Assembly: GCA_036821645.1 (NCBI GenBank)
Contig: DAISJD010000086.1
Coordinates: 1-13,897 of the forward strand
Direction: 5' to 3'
DNA length: 13,897 bases
Origin: DAISJD01 sp036821645
Lineage (GTDB): Bacteria > Pseudomonadota > Alphaproteobacteria > ATCC43930 > CGMCC-115725
Numbering within the stretch: position 1 is the first letter of the stretch; the number at the start of each line of letters is the position of its first letter. Position numbers and translations under genes: made by a program. Below the pieces are notes generated by a model, which saw only the letters and a program-made list of their open reading frames with translations, did not search any database and was not told where the DNA came from. Positions 1 through 8,155 of this stretch are shown piece by piece.

Positions 1-245
1 ATATTGATATAGTCTGGAAATTGAGCTGGTTTAAATTTGATACGATAATGATGAATTTTCAATTTATTAATTTTCATTAATAGATTTTCGGAGTAGATTA
101 AATTTTTTTTAAAAAACATTAATCTTGAGAAATTTTATTGATGTGCTTGCGATCTGCATGTAAATTAGAGTTAATTTTTTATTTATTGTCTGAAGTTTTA
201 TAGGGATTTGTCACGATAGCTTGATTTTTTTTAAAAAAAAGCAGA
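1..245. other. AT-rich non-coding region upstream of the helicase gene
   Basis: No credible gene lies here. By hand count 54 of the first 240 bases are G or C (about 22%), against about 60% in most of the window. The region holds two T-then-A tracts, T8A6 at 103-116 and the perfect palindrome T8A8 at 225-240, the latter ending 5 bases before the helicase start. Several TTAA words occur, including one pair with exactly seven bases between them (98-112). I find no convincing -35/-10 pair; TATAGG near 199-204 is the nearest thing to a -10 box. I find no consensus DnaA box (TTATNCACA), tRNA or terminator. It presumably carries the helicase promoter. Confidence 0.7.
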
Positions 246-2762
246 ATGTTCTTTACCATGATATCAATAAAATCAGATTCTCGGGTTACAGCGATCTTAG
301 GGCCGACGAATACCGGGAAGACCCATCTCGCCCTTGAGCGCATGCTTGGTTATGATTCCGGCATGATCGGATTCCCTTTGCGACTTCTCGCCCGTGAGAA
401 TTACGAGCGAATCGTTAGAATTAAGGGGGCCTCTGAGGTCGCTTTGGTAACCGGCGAGGAACGAATTGTTCCAAGGCATCCTAAATATTTCATCTGCACC
501 GTTGAGGCAATGCCCCTTGATCGGCAGGTTGATTTTCTGGCAATTGATGAAATTCAGCTTTGTGGCGATCCAGAGCGCGGTCATATTTTTACGGATCGAC
601 TATTGTCGGCGCGTGGTCGATATGAAACGATGTTCATGGGATCGGATACGATCAGAGGACTATTGAAAAAACTTGTTCCATCCGCAGAGATTATTGCAAG
701 ACCAAGATTTTCTTCTCTCAGTTACTCTGGACCGCGCAAGGTAACGCGGTTGCCGCCACGATCGGCCATCGTTGCCTTTTCCATCAACGATGTTTTTGAA
801 ATTGCGGAGCTTGTCCGGCGGCAACGCGGCGGGACGGCCGTCGTTCTCGGTGCCCTTAGTCCGCGTGCACGCAATGCCCAAGTTGCCCTGTACCAATCGG
901 GTGAGGTCGATTACATGGTGGCAACCGACGCCATCGGCATGGGGCTCAATATGAATCTCGATCATGTGGCCTTTGCGCGGCTGCATAAATTCGATGGGCG
1001 CGGGCCCCGCGCCTTGAGCGCACCGGAAATCGGCCAAATCGCGGGCCGCGCCGGACGCCACATGAATAATGGCACATTTGGTACGACAGCCGAGGTGGGG
1101 CCTTTGGATCCGGAATTGGTGGGATCCGTGGAAAACCACCGTTTCGACCCGCAAACCATGGTTTGGTGGCGCAATCCGCGCTTGGATTTTCGCACAGGTG
1201 CAGGGCTCCTGCGCAGTCTCGAAGAAAAGCCGCCCCTGTCGATTTTGCGTCGGACCAGTGACGCCGACGATCATCTGGCGCTTACCGCCCTGTTGCGTAA
1301 TCCGGATATCGCACAAAAAGCGACCAATCCACAGGCGGTGCGCCTTCTGTGGGATATTTGTCAAATTCCCGATTTTCGTAAAGTGATGAGCGAACATCAT
1401 GCCCGATTGCTCATCCAAATCTTTCGCTATTTGATGTTGCCGGTCGGTCGATTGCCGTCGGATTGGGTCGCAGCGCAGATTGCGCGGCTGGATCGGATGG
1501 ATGGTGAAATTGATACGCTGGTTCAGCGGATTGCCTATATTCGAACCTGGACCTATATCGCGCATCGCCCGAATTGGATTGCGGACGGGGATCATTGGCA
1601 GGATCGGACCCGTGCGATCGAAGATCGCTTGTCCGATGCGCTGCATGACCGGATCACACAACGGTTTGTCGATCGACGCGCGGCTTTCTTGGTTCGTTCC
1701 TTGGCTTTCACCCGTGATTTGATCGGTCATATCGATTCGTCGGGTGAAATTTGGGTCGAAGGACATTCGGTCGGGGTGCTGGACGGTTTTCAGTGCCGTT
1801 TGGAAAAGGGGTTGGTGGCGCTGGAGGCGCGTACCGTTTTGGCAGCTGCGAACCGGATTTTACGTCAAGAGATCCCGCAGCGCGCCCGTCAGTTGGTGGC
1901 GGATGGCGACGATGCGTTCGAGATGGCGGATGATGGCCTGATCCGTTGGCGGGGGGCATCGATCGGGCGATTGCAGGCTGGCGATACCGCATTGTCGCCC
2001 AGCGTCGAGGTTTTTGCTGCCGATTTCCTGGATGGGGAGATCCGCGATGATGTCCGGCGTCGTTTGGAACGGTTCGTGCGCGCTTCTATCGCGGTGCGCC
2101 TTGCCCCCTTGATCACTCTTATGCAAACGGCCCTGCCGACGCGTGCCCGCGGGGTCGCGTTTTGCCTGTCTGAAGCCTTAGGCGCGCTCGATTGTTCGGC
2201 AACTGAGGATTTGGTGTCCTGTTTGGCCCCCCTTGAAAAAAAGATCTTGGCGCGTTTAGGGGTGCGGTTTGGTACCGAAACAACCTATCTCGATCCGTTG
2301 TTGAAGCCGGCTGCCATTGCGATGCGGGGCCTCTTATGGGCGGTTTTCAAGAAAATGCCCCTGCCGGTTAAACAACCGCCTGCCGGGCGCTTATCGGTCG
2401 AGCGTTCACTGATCGGTGATCCAGGTTTGGGGCAAGCGATGGGGTATCCCTTGGTTGGCCCACGGGCGATCAGAGCCGATCGGCTCGAAGCCTTGGCCGC
2501 GCGTCTGCGGGCAAAGGTCAGGGGCGAGAAAAAGTTTCTGCTCGAACCGGAACTTGCCCGTTTGATCGGGTGCACGATCGGTGAGTTGGCAGAGGTCGTT
2601 ATCGCCCTGGGCTATCGGGGGGAAACGGAAGATGGTGAGATGCGCTATCGCCCAAGACGCAGGAGAATACGCCAGGATACTGTCCCGACTGGGGCCAAGC
2701 AGAAGGATGTTGGCCCGGATCATCCGTTTGCCGGGTTGAAAAATATCTCTTTCGGTTCATAG
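246..2762 (+). CDS. SUV3/MgpS-like superfamily 2 ATP-dependent helicase
   Basis: This is a predicted cytoplasmic ATP-dependent RNA/DNA helicase of the SUV3-like family common in Alphaproteobacteria, probably acting in RNA metabolism. Motifs visible in order are Walker A GPTNTGKT (residues 19-26), Walker B DEIQ (101-104), motif V around VATDAIGMGLN (225-235) and motif VI QIAGRAGR (264-271). A long SUV3-type C-terminal region follows. At 838 residues it looks full length. The start is uncertain: ATG at 246 and ATG at 258 are both in frame, and neither has a clear Shine-Dalgarno sequence. The first ~480 bases are about 47% G+C and the rest is near 60%, so the gene carries a compositional gradient from the AT-rich upstream region. 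The S4 gene follows after 93 bases. The family assignment is firm; the biological substrate is not known from sequence. Confidence 0.93.
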   Translation: MFFTMISIKSDSRVTAILGPTNTGKTHLALERMLGYDSGMIGFPLRLLARENYERIVRIKGASEVALVTGEERIVPRHPKYFICTVEAMPLDRQVDFLAIDEIQLCGDPERGHIFTDRLLSARGRYETMFMGSDTIRGLLKKLVPSAEIIARPRFSSLSYSGPRKVTRLPPRSAIVAFSINDVFEIAELVRRQRGGTAVVLGALSPRARNAQVALYQSGEVDYMVATDAIGMGLNMNLDHVAFARLHKFDGRGPRALSAPEIGQIAGRAGRHMNNGTFGTTAEVGPLDPELVGSVENHRFDPQTMVWWRNPRLDFRTGAGLLRSLEEKPPLSILRRTSDADDHLALTALLRNPDIAQKATNPQAVRLLWDICQIPDFRKVMSEHHARLLIQIFRYLMLPVGRLPSDWVAAQIARLDRMDGEIDTLVQRIAYIRTWTYIAHRPNWIADGDHWQDRTRAIEDRLSDALHDRITQRFVDRRAAFLVRSLAFTRDLIGHIDSSGEIWVEGHSVGVLDGFQCRLEKGLVALEARTVLAAANRILRQEIPQRARQLVADGDDAFEMADDGLIRWRGASIGRLQAGDTALSPSVEVFAADFLDGEIRDDVRRRLERFVRASIAVRLAPLITLMQTALPTRARGVAFCLSEALGALDCSATEDLVSCLAPLEKKILARLGVRFGTETTYLDPLLKPAAIAMRGLLWAVFKKMPLPVKQPPAGRLSVERSLIGDPGLGQAMGYPLVGPRAIRADRLEALAARLRAKVRGEKKFLLEPELARLIGCTIGELAEVVIALGYRGETEDGEMRYRPRRRRIRQDTVPTGAKQKDVGPDHPFAGLKNISFGS

Positions 2763-2855
2763 AGCGCGTGATCGCGCGATGATCGACAGAAAATACGGAC
2801 TGAAAAGTGGCGTAAACCGTCTTGTGCAAGAGATAAACCGGGATGGGGTTTGGGG

Positions 2856-3200
2856 ATGGCGGATGGGCTGCGTCTTGATAAATGGTTATGGTATGCACGC
2901 TTCGTTAAAACGCGTTCGCTTGCGGCAAAACTCTGTCTTGCGGGTGGTGTCTCTCGGGGCGATGTCGTCTTGTTGAAACCATCGAGCATGATCAGGACCG
3001 GAGACCAGTTATCGGTTTCTTATGGTGCTGTCCGTCGGGTCATTGAGATTGTCGCCTATGGCACGCGACGCGGACCGGCGGAAGAGGCGCGGGGGCTTTA
3101 TCATGAAATTGCGGTTTATCCAGTGACAGCGGGATCGCCGCACTGGATTTCCTTATTCGAACCGGATGATGAGGCTATTGAGGATGATCAGGCTTGCTGA
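2856..3200 (+). CDS. S4-domain RNA-binding protein, Hsp15-like
   Basis: A 114-residue protein that is mostly one S4 RNA-binding domain. The N-terminal LRLDKWLWYARFVKTRSLA (residues 5-23) is the typical Hsp15/S4 signature. In E. coli, Hsp15 (HslR) binds free 50S subunits carrying a stalled nascent chain; a similar ribosome-linked role is inferred here. The frame is open from a TTG at 2850, but I chose the ATG at 2856 because it starts the conserved N-terminus and has a G-rich stretch just upstream. The acidic tail (EPDDEAIEDDQ) runs across the convergent acetyltransferase gene, and the two coding ends overlap by 13 bases. The helicase–S4 order is common in Alphaproteobacteria, which fits a shared transcript. 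Confidence 0.88.
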   Translation: MADGLRLDKWLWYARFVKTRSLAAKLCLAGGVSRGDVVLLKPSSMIRTGDQLSVSYGAVRRVIEIVAYGTRRGPAEEARGLYHEIAVYPVTAGSPHWISLFEPDDEAIEDDQAC

Positions 3201-3841
3201 TCGAACTGGGTGCCGATTTTATGCCAGCGTAAGGATTGTGCCTGTTTGCGCCGTTCACGCCATTCATCGCAAAGTTGTCCGAACAGGGTGTGATCCTGCC
3301 ATCGGTTGTTAATGCAGAGGTAATGGCGCGCATGGCCTTCTTCGCGAAAGCCCGCTTTCAGCAAGACGCCTCGGCTTGCCGCGTTATGGGGCAGGCAGGC
3401 GGCCTCGATGCGGTGAAGATGGAGCGTTTCAAACCCGAATTCCAAGATGAGCCGCAGGGCCTCGCTCATATAGCCGTTGCGGACCATGGATTGTCCGAGC
3501 CAATAGCCGACGCTGGCCGTTTGGGAGACCCCTCTGCGCACATTGTTGAGGCCGATGCCGCCCAAGAGTTGGTTATCTTCATGACGGAAGAGAAAGAAGC
3601 TGTAGCCATCATCCTGTTGCCAGTCGGCGGCATACCGGGCAAGGCGCCGATGGAATGCCCGCTTGCTGAGGGCATCGTCAGGCCAAGCAGGTTCCCATGG
3701 AACCAGAAAGGAGCGGCTGTCGGCTCGAATCTGTGCCCAGGGGCGCCAATCCCGTCTGATCGGCGGACGCAGATAAAGCGTCTCGCCGATCAGACGGTGG
3801 CGCGGCGGGGAGAATGAAAAAAGGTCGGCAAACCCACCCAT
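3188..3841 (-). CDS. GNAT-family N-acetyltransferase, RimJ/RimL type
   Basis: A 217-residue acetyl-CoA-dependent acetyltransferase of the RimJ/RimL branch (Acetyltransf_3), which in characterised members acetylates the N-terminal amine of ribosomal or other proteins. Seen in sequence are TLYLRPP (21-27) opening the fold, GYWLGQSMVRNGYMSEAL (112-129) as the acetyl-CoA-binding strand and helix, and PHNAASRGVLLKAGF (151-165), the family's hallmark Asn/Ser...GF segment. The actual substrate is unknown. It starts 15 bases after the M16 peptidase stop and has no good Shine-Dalgarno sequence, so translation probably depends on coupling to the upstream gene. Its 3' end overlaps the convergent S4 gene by 13 bases. 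Confidence 0.88.
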   Translation of the reverse strand: MGGFADLFSFSPPRHRLIGETLYLRPPIRRDWRPWAQIRADSRSFLVPWEPAWPDDALSKRAFHRRLARYAADWQQDDGYSFFLFRHEDNQLLGGIGLNNVRRGVSQTASVGYWLGQSMVRNGYMSEALRLILEFGFETLHLHRIEAACLPHNAASRGVLLKAGFREEGHARHYLCINNRWQDHTLFGQLCDEWRERRKQAQSLRWHKIGTQFDQQA

Positions 3842-3856
3842 GGAGTGCGTCCGGTC

Positions 3857-5122
3857 TCATGCCTTCAGGCGATCGGCGATCTTCTCGAACGGCTCAAGAT
3901 GGCTGATCGGTCCGAGAGCGGCCAAGGTCGGCGGTGCCGTAAAGAGGCTGCGGGCGAGGCGCGCCACGCTGGTCTGATCGACGGCATCGATCTTGGCTAC
4001 CAATTCCTCAGTCGAGACGGGTTGGCGATAAATCAAGAGTTGATTGGCATGATGTTCGGCGCGCGAGGATGAACTTTCCAGGCCCATCAACAGGCTGGAT
4101 TTGATTTGCGCGCGGGCTCTGGCGATTTCTGGCTCGGTCAGACTATCGGCGGTTTCGATCAGACTGGTGCAGAGGGCCGGGATGAGGTCGGCAATTTCTT
4201 TTTCACCTGTTCCGGCGTAAATACTGAACAGCCCGCCATCGGCAAAGGCAGAGACATAGGAATAGATCGAATAAACGAGGCCGCGCTTTTCCCGGATTTC
4301 TTGGAACAATCGGGACGACATGCCGCCCCCGACCAGGGTCGCCAGGACCGATGCGGTGTAATAATCGGGCTCGCGATAGGAACAGGTCGGAAAACCGAGA
4401 ACGATGTGGACCTGTTCCAAATCGTCGAGCATGCGCCGATCGCCCCCCTGATAGCGCGCCGGTTCGACCGGCGGGGCCGGGCGATTTTGCAAACCGGCAA
4501 AGGCGGGTTCGATGAGGGCGACGAGCCGGTCGTGATCGATGGCACCGGCGGCGGAAACGACCATGCGGTCGGCGGTATAATGATCGCGCATGTAGGCGGC
4601 GACCCGATCGCGCGGCATCGTGCGCACGATGTCGGCGGCCCCTAAAACCGGGCGGCCCATGGGTTGATCGGGATAGGCCTGTTCTTGAAATTCATCGAAG
4701 ATGAGGTCGTCGGGCGTATCTTGGGCCTGACCGATTTCCTGGAGAATGACGGTGCGTTCCCGCTCCAATTCTTCTTCGTCGAAGCGCGAAGCCTGGAGAA
4801 TATCGGCCAAGATATCCACGGCGAGCGGCACATCGTCTTTCAAGATTTTCGCGTAATAGGCTGTGTGTTCGCGTGAGGTATAAGCGTTGAGATGACCGCC
4901 CACATTTTCGATTTCTTCGGCAATGTCGCGGGCACTGCGCCGCTCGGTCCCTTTGAAGGCCATATGTTCCAGGAGATGGGCGACGCCATTGATCTCGGCC
5001 GGTTCGTTGCGTGTGCCGACATCGACCCAAACCCCGACGGAAACCGTTTCGACCCCGGCCATCGCGTCGCTGACGATGGTGAGACCGGAGGGCAGGCGTG
5101 TGACTGTGGGCAAGGCGCTCAT
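3857..5122 (-). CDS. M16-family zinc metallopeptidase, mitochondrial processing peptidase-like
   Basis: A 421-residue peptidase of family M16B, related to the beta subunit of mitochondrial processing peptidase. The inverted zinc motif HLLEH is at residues 49-53, and the downstream third ligand is probably Glu129 in VILQEI. The second half-domain carries GGGMSSRLFQEIREKRGLVYS, with the Arg and Tyr that complete the active site in this family. No signal peptide is visible, so cytoplasmic action on peptides is likely. The ATG overlaps the thrC stop in an ATGA junction, indicating translational coupling. thrC next to an M16 peptidase is, to my knowledge, a recurring alphaproteobacterial arrangement. 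The family is firm; the physiological substrate is unknown. Confidence 0.93.
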   Translation of the reverse strand: MSALPTVTRLPSGLTIVSDAMAGVETVSVGVWVDVGTRNEPAEINGVAHLLEHMAFKGTERRSARDIAEEIENVGGHLNAYTSREHTAYYAKILKDDVPLAVDILADILQASRFDEEELERERTVILQEIGQAQDTPDDLIFDEFQEQAYPDQPMGRPVLGAADIVRTMPRDRVAAYMRDHYTADRMVVSAAGAIDHDRLVALIEPAFAGLQNRPAPPVEPARYQGGDRRMLDDLEQVHIVLGFPTCSYREPDYYTASVLATLVGGGMSSRLFQEIREKRGLVYSIYSYVSAFADGGLFSIYAGTGEKEIADLIPALCTSLIETADSLTEPEIARARAQIKSSLLMGLESSSSRAEHHANQLLIYRQPVSTEELVAKIDAVDQTSVARLARSLFTAPPTLAALGPISHLEPFEKIADRLKA

Positions 5123-6534
5123 CGGGCCCCCCCGGTACGGCTGTTGGCGGCAATGAAGGTGCGAATCGCCAGATAATCGTTGGGCATCAGGGTCAATCTT
5201 TCGGGTAAATCCATGAGATGCGCCATGGCGGGCGGCAGGGGGGGGGTAATGCCCGTGATGGCGTGCATGATATCGGGGAACTTTGCCGGATGGGCGCAGG
5301 CGAGCGCAACGCGGGGAATCCCGGCCTCGCCCCCCATGGCCTGCATGGCCGCGACCGATACGGCACTGTGGGGGTCGAGCAATTCGCCGGTTTGCCGCCA
5401 GACCCGGGCGATCGTCTCCTTGATGCCCGCATCGTCGAGACGGAACGCATCGAACCTGTTCTTAGCGGCGTGCCAGACCCGCTCGTCCACCGGTAACAGG
5501 CCCGTCTTGCGAAATTCGCCCATGGTTCGGGCGAGTGCGGTGCCGTCCCGGCCCAACAACTCGAACAAAAGCCGTTCGAAATTGCTGGACACTTGAATAT
5601 CCATGCTGGGGCTGAGACTGGGTTCGACCGTGCTGAGCGCCATACGCCCGGTGGTCAAAAACCGATAGAGAATATCGTTGCGATTGGTGGCAACCGTCAA
5701 TCCCGCAACGGGCAGACCCATGAGACGGGCCATGTGCCCGGCATAAATATTGCCGAAATTGCCCGTCGGCACGACGAAGCGCACGGGGCGATCCGGACTG
5801 CCAAGGGCGGTGGCGGCTGCGAAATAATAGACGATTTGGGCGGCAATGCGCGCCCAATTGATCGAGTTCACAGCCGACAGATTCTGTTCTGCGCGAAAGG
5901 CTTCATCGGCGAAGAGCGCCTTGACCAGATCCTGGCAATCGTCAAAGCTGCCCTCGATGGCGATGGCATGCACGTTCGGCGCATCGAGCGTGGTCATCTG
6001 GCGGCGTTGAACGTCGGAAGGACGGCCCGCAGGATAGAGGATGAAGATATCCACATTGTCCCGGTGCGCAAAAGCATGCATCGCGGCAGAGCCGGTATCG
6101 CCTGAGGTGGCCCCAACGATGGTCACGCGATCGCCGGTCTGATCCAAACTCTCTTGAAAGAGGTGGCCCAAAACCTGAAGCGCGTAATCCTTGAATGCCA
6201 GAGTCGGGCCGTGAAACAGTTCGAGCACCCATTCGTCCCGGCCCAGCTGTTTTAACGGGGCGATCGCCGTATGGGTGAAAGGCCGATAGGCCGCGTGGGC
6301 AATGGTGTCGATCGTGTCCGAGGACAGGCCGTCCCCGATGAACAGGCCGAGGATTCGGGCGGCCAGGGTCGGATAATCCAAGGAGCCTAGTTGGCGGATC
6401 GTTTGCCGGTCAAGCTGTGGGACGGATGACGGCACGTAAAGGCCGCCATCGGGGGCAAGACCGGCGCGCAGGACGGCATCGAAGGACCGTGTGCTGTGGT
6501 CATCGGTCGGTTGTCGGGTGCTAAGATAGGTCAA
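5119..6534 (-). CDS. thrC: threonine synthase
   Basis: A PLP enzyme converting O-phospho-L-homoserine to L-threonine, the last step of threonine synthesis. The 471 residues match the longer bacterial/fungal ThrC class. Seen are the N-terminal MTYLSTRQ, the PLP lysine K115 in HGPTLAFKDYALQ, VGATSGDTGSAA (140-151) and the phosphate-binding PTGNFGN (256-262). The start is TTG at 6534: no ATG or GTG lies in frame between it and the upstream TAG, and it aligns with the usual ThrC N-terminus. The Shine-Dalgarno is weak and a T7 tract lies about 17 bases upstream. A run of nine G (5238-5246 on the + strand) falls inside the gene, coding for a proline-rich stretch. The stop overlaps the M16 start by 4 bases. 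metQ lies 127 bases upstream on the same strand. Confidence 0.96.
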   Translation of the reverse strand: MTYLSTRQPTDDHSTRSFDAVLRAGLAPDGGLYVPSSVPQLDRQTIRQLGSLDYPTLAARILGLFIGDGLSSDTIDTIAHAAYRPFTHTAIAPLKQLGRDEWVLELFHGPTLAFKDYALQVLGHLFQESLDQTGDRVTIVGATSGDTGSAAMHAFAHRDNVDIFILYPAGRPSDVQRRQMTTLDAPNVHAIAIEGSFDDCQDLVKALFADEAFRAEQNLSAVNSINWARIAAQIVYYFAAATALGSPDRPVRFVVPTGNFGNIYAGHMARLMGLPVAGLTVATNRNDILYRFLTTGRMALSTVEPSLSPSMDIQVSSNFERLLFELLGRDGTALARTMGEFRKTGLLPVDERVWHAAKNRFDAFRLDDAGIKETIARVWRQTGELLDPHSAVSVAAMQAMGGEAGIPRVALACAHPAKFPDIMHAITGITPPLPPAMAHLMDLPERLTLMPNDYLAIRTFIAANSRTGGAR

Positions 6535-6661
6535 GATCGGGTTTTGCCTGAAAAAAACATCCCCCTACCCTAACGCCGCCGCGCGCGGGGTGCAACCCGT
6601 CCCAGGTGGGGGGTGCGGGCTGCGTTAAAGCATACGCCCCTTGCGAAGGCGATCGTCCGCG

Positions 6662-7468
6662 TTACCAGCCGACCAGGAATGAGCCTTGGTATTTATCTTC
6701 GATGAATTTTTTGACCGGATCGCTGTGATAGGCTTTGACGAGCTTTTCTACCCAGGGCTTCTCGCGGTTTTTCGGTTGGATGACCAGGAGATTGACGAAT
6801 TTGGACTGGGCATTTTCGACGGCGATCGCGTCCTTGGTCGGGGTCAGGCCGATTTGGATGGCAAAATTCGTGTTGATTGCAGCCGCATCCAAATCGTCGA
6901 GCGATCGGGGCAGTTGGGCGGCATCAAGCTCGATGAATTTTACCTTCTTTGGGTTGTCCGTAACGTCCTGCGGACTTGCCAGAACGCCTTTGGCCGGGTC
7001 GAGTTTGATGATGCCAGCGGTCTGGAGCACCAAGAGGGCGCGTCCCCCATTGGTCGGATCGTTGGGAATGCCGATTTTGGCCCCGTTTGCGAGATCGTCG
7101 ATCTTTTTGACTTTACGCGAATAAATGCCGAGGGGGGCAATGATCGTCTTGCCGACCCCAATCAAATCATAGCCCCGATCGGCGATTTGCCGATCCAAAA
7201 ATGGTTGATGCTGATAGGAATTGGCATCGAGATCGCCCTGAGCCAATGCTGCATTGGGTTGAATATAGTCGTTGAATTCGACGATCTTGAGATCGAGGCC
7301 ATATTTGACGGCTTCGGTTTTGACCACTTCCATGATTTCCGCATGGGGCCCTGCGGTCACGCCGATTTTCAAGGGGGTCGGCTTTTCGGCCTCTGCTGCA
7401 AAGGATGAACCCGCGATGCTGACGAGGCTGAGGGCGGCAAGGGCGAAAAGTCGGGCCTGTTTCCACAT
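6662..7468 (-). CDS. metQ: methionine-binding periplasmic protein of the MetNIQ ABC importer
   Basis: A 268-residue NlpA/MetQ substrate-binding protein that captures methionine in the periplasm and hands it to MetNI. The first ~24 residues form a signal peptide ending near SSFA/AEAEK. There is no lipobox cysteine, so it is soluble rather than the lipoprotein seen in many bacteria. LKIGVTAGPHAEI (33-45) and FNDYIQPNAALAQGDLDANSYQHQPFLD (65-92) are family signatures; the Asn and the aromatic/His positions line the methionine pocket in known structures. The Shine-Dalgarno AAGGA lies 7 bases before the ATG. metI ends 33 bases upstream. A GC-rich 127-base gap follows before thrC, without a convincing terminator hairpin. 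Confidence 0.95.
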   Translation of the reverse strand: MWKQARLFALAALSLVSIAGSSFAAEAEKPTPLKIGVTAGPHAEIMEVVKTEAVKYGLDLKIVEFNDYIQPNAALAQGDLDANSYQHQPFLDRQIADRGYDLIGVGKTIIAPLGIYSRKVKKIDDLANGAKIGIPNDPTNGGRALLVLQTAGIIKLDPAKGVLASPQDVTDNPKKVKFIELDAAQLPRSLDDLDAAAINTNFAIQIGLTPTKDAIAVENAQSKFVNLLVIQPKNREKPWVEKLVKAYHSDPVKKFIEDKYQGSFLVGW

Positions 7469-7501
7469 GGTCTGATCCTTAATCGGATATTGAGGGAGTG
7501 G

Positions 7502-8155
7502 TTATTTCTTCTGTAAGCTGCGGGCGATTTGGTCGCCGATCGTCTGGATAAACTGGACCAAAAGGATCAAAACCACAATAACTGCCAGCATCACGACGCC
7601 GTCGAACCGTTGATAACCGTAGCGAATCCCAAGATCGCCGAGGCCACCGCCGCCCACGGCACCGGCCATGGCGGAATATCCGACCAGACTGATGATGGTC
7701 AAGGTGACGGCCCGCACGAGGGCTGGCAGGGCTTCGGGCAGCAGGATCTTCGCAATGATCTGAACGGGCGTTGCCCCCATTGCTTGGGCGGCTTCGATCA
7801 AACCGCGATCGATATCGCGCAAGGCGGTTTCGACGAGCCGGGCAAAGAACGGAATGGCGGCGACGGCCAAGGGAACGATGGCCGCCCCCGTGCCGATCGA
7901 GGTCCCGACGATGAGCCGGGTAAAGGGAATGATCGCAACCATCAAAATGATGAAGGGGGTCGAACGGGTCGCATTGACGATCAATCCCAAAACCCGATTG
8001 AGGATCGGCATGGGGGTCAAGGTGGGTTCGCTCGTCACGAACAGGACGACGCCGAGGATGGTTCCGAACAGCAAGGCCACGAGATCGGCGATGCCAACCA
8101 TGGCCAGCGTGTCGAGCAGGGATTGGAACAATTGCTCAAGCTTTGCGCTGGACAT
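7502..8155 (-). CDS. metI: methionine ABC transporter permease
   Basis: A 217-residue inner-membrane permease with about five hydrophobic segments, the expected size for MetI. The EAA coupling loop EAAQAMGATPVQIIAKILLPEAL (121-143), which contacts the ATPase, is intact, as is the following GYSAMAGAVGGGGLGDLG segment (159-176) typical of the family. The protein dimerises and works with MetN and MetQ. Its ATG lies 20 bases inside the 3' end of metN, and its Shine-Dalgarno (GGAGG, about 9 bases upstream) is within metN coding sequence, so the two are probably translationally coupled. It is assigned with confidence by sequence and by lying between metN and metQ. Confidence 0.95.
   Translation of the reverse strand: MSSAKLEQLFQSLLDTLAMVGIADLVALLFGTILGVVLFVTSEPTLTPMPILNRVLGLIVNATRSTPFIILMVAIIPFTRLIVGTSIGTGAAIVPLAVAAIPFFARLVETALRDIDRGLIEAAQAMGATPVQIIAKILLPEALPALVRAVTLTIISLVGYSAMAGAVGGGGLGDLGIRYGYQRFDGVVMLAVIVVLILLVQFIQTIGDQIARSLQKK

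Noticed and set aside
1..245. Chromosome replication origin in the AT-rich region
   Set aside because: No consensus DnaA boxes, no typical origin-flanking genes, and the region is cut by the window edge.
660..1766. Long antisense open frame (368 codons) within the helicase gene
   Set aside because: The sense strand encodes a clear helicase with all motifs. The antisense translation has no recognisable family and is explained by GC-rich codon bias.
6535..6661. SAM-II-type riboswitch, or a threonine attenuator with leader peptide, before thrC
   Set aside because: I could not match the SAM-II core, and the only ATG in the leader is followed at once by a stop. The T7 tract has no convincing stem in front of it.
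6662..7468. MetQ as a lipoprotein
   Set aside because: No cysteine follows the hydrophobic signal sequence; the cleavage site looks like an ordinary Ala-X-Ala-type site.
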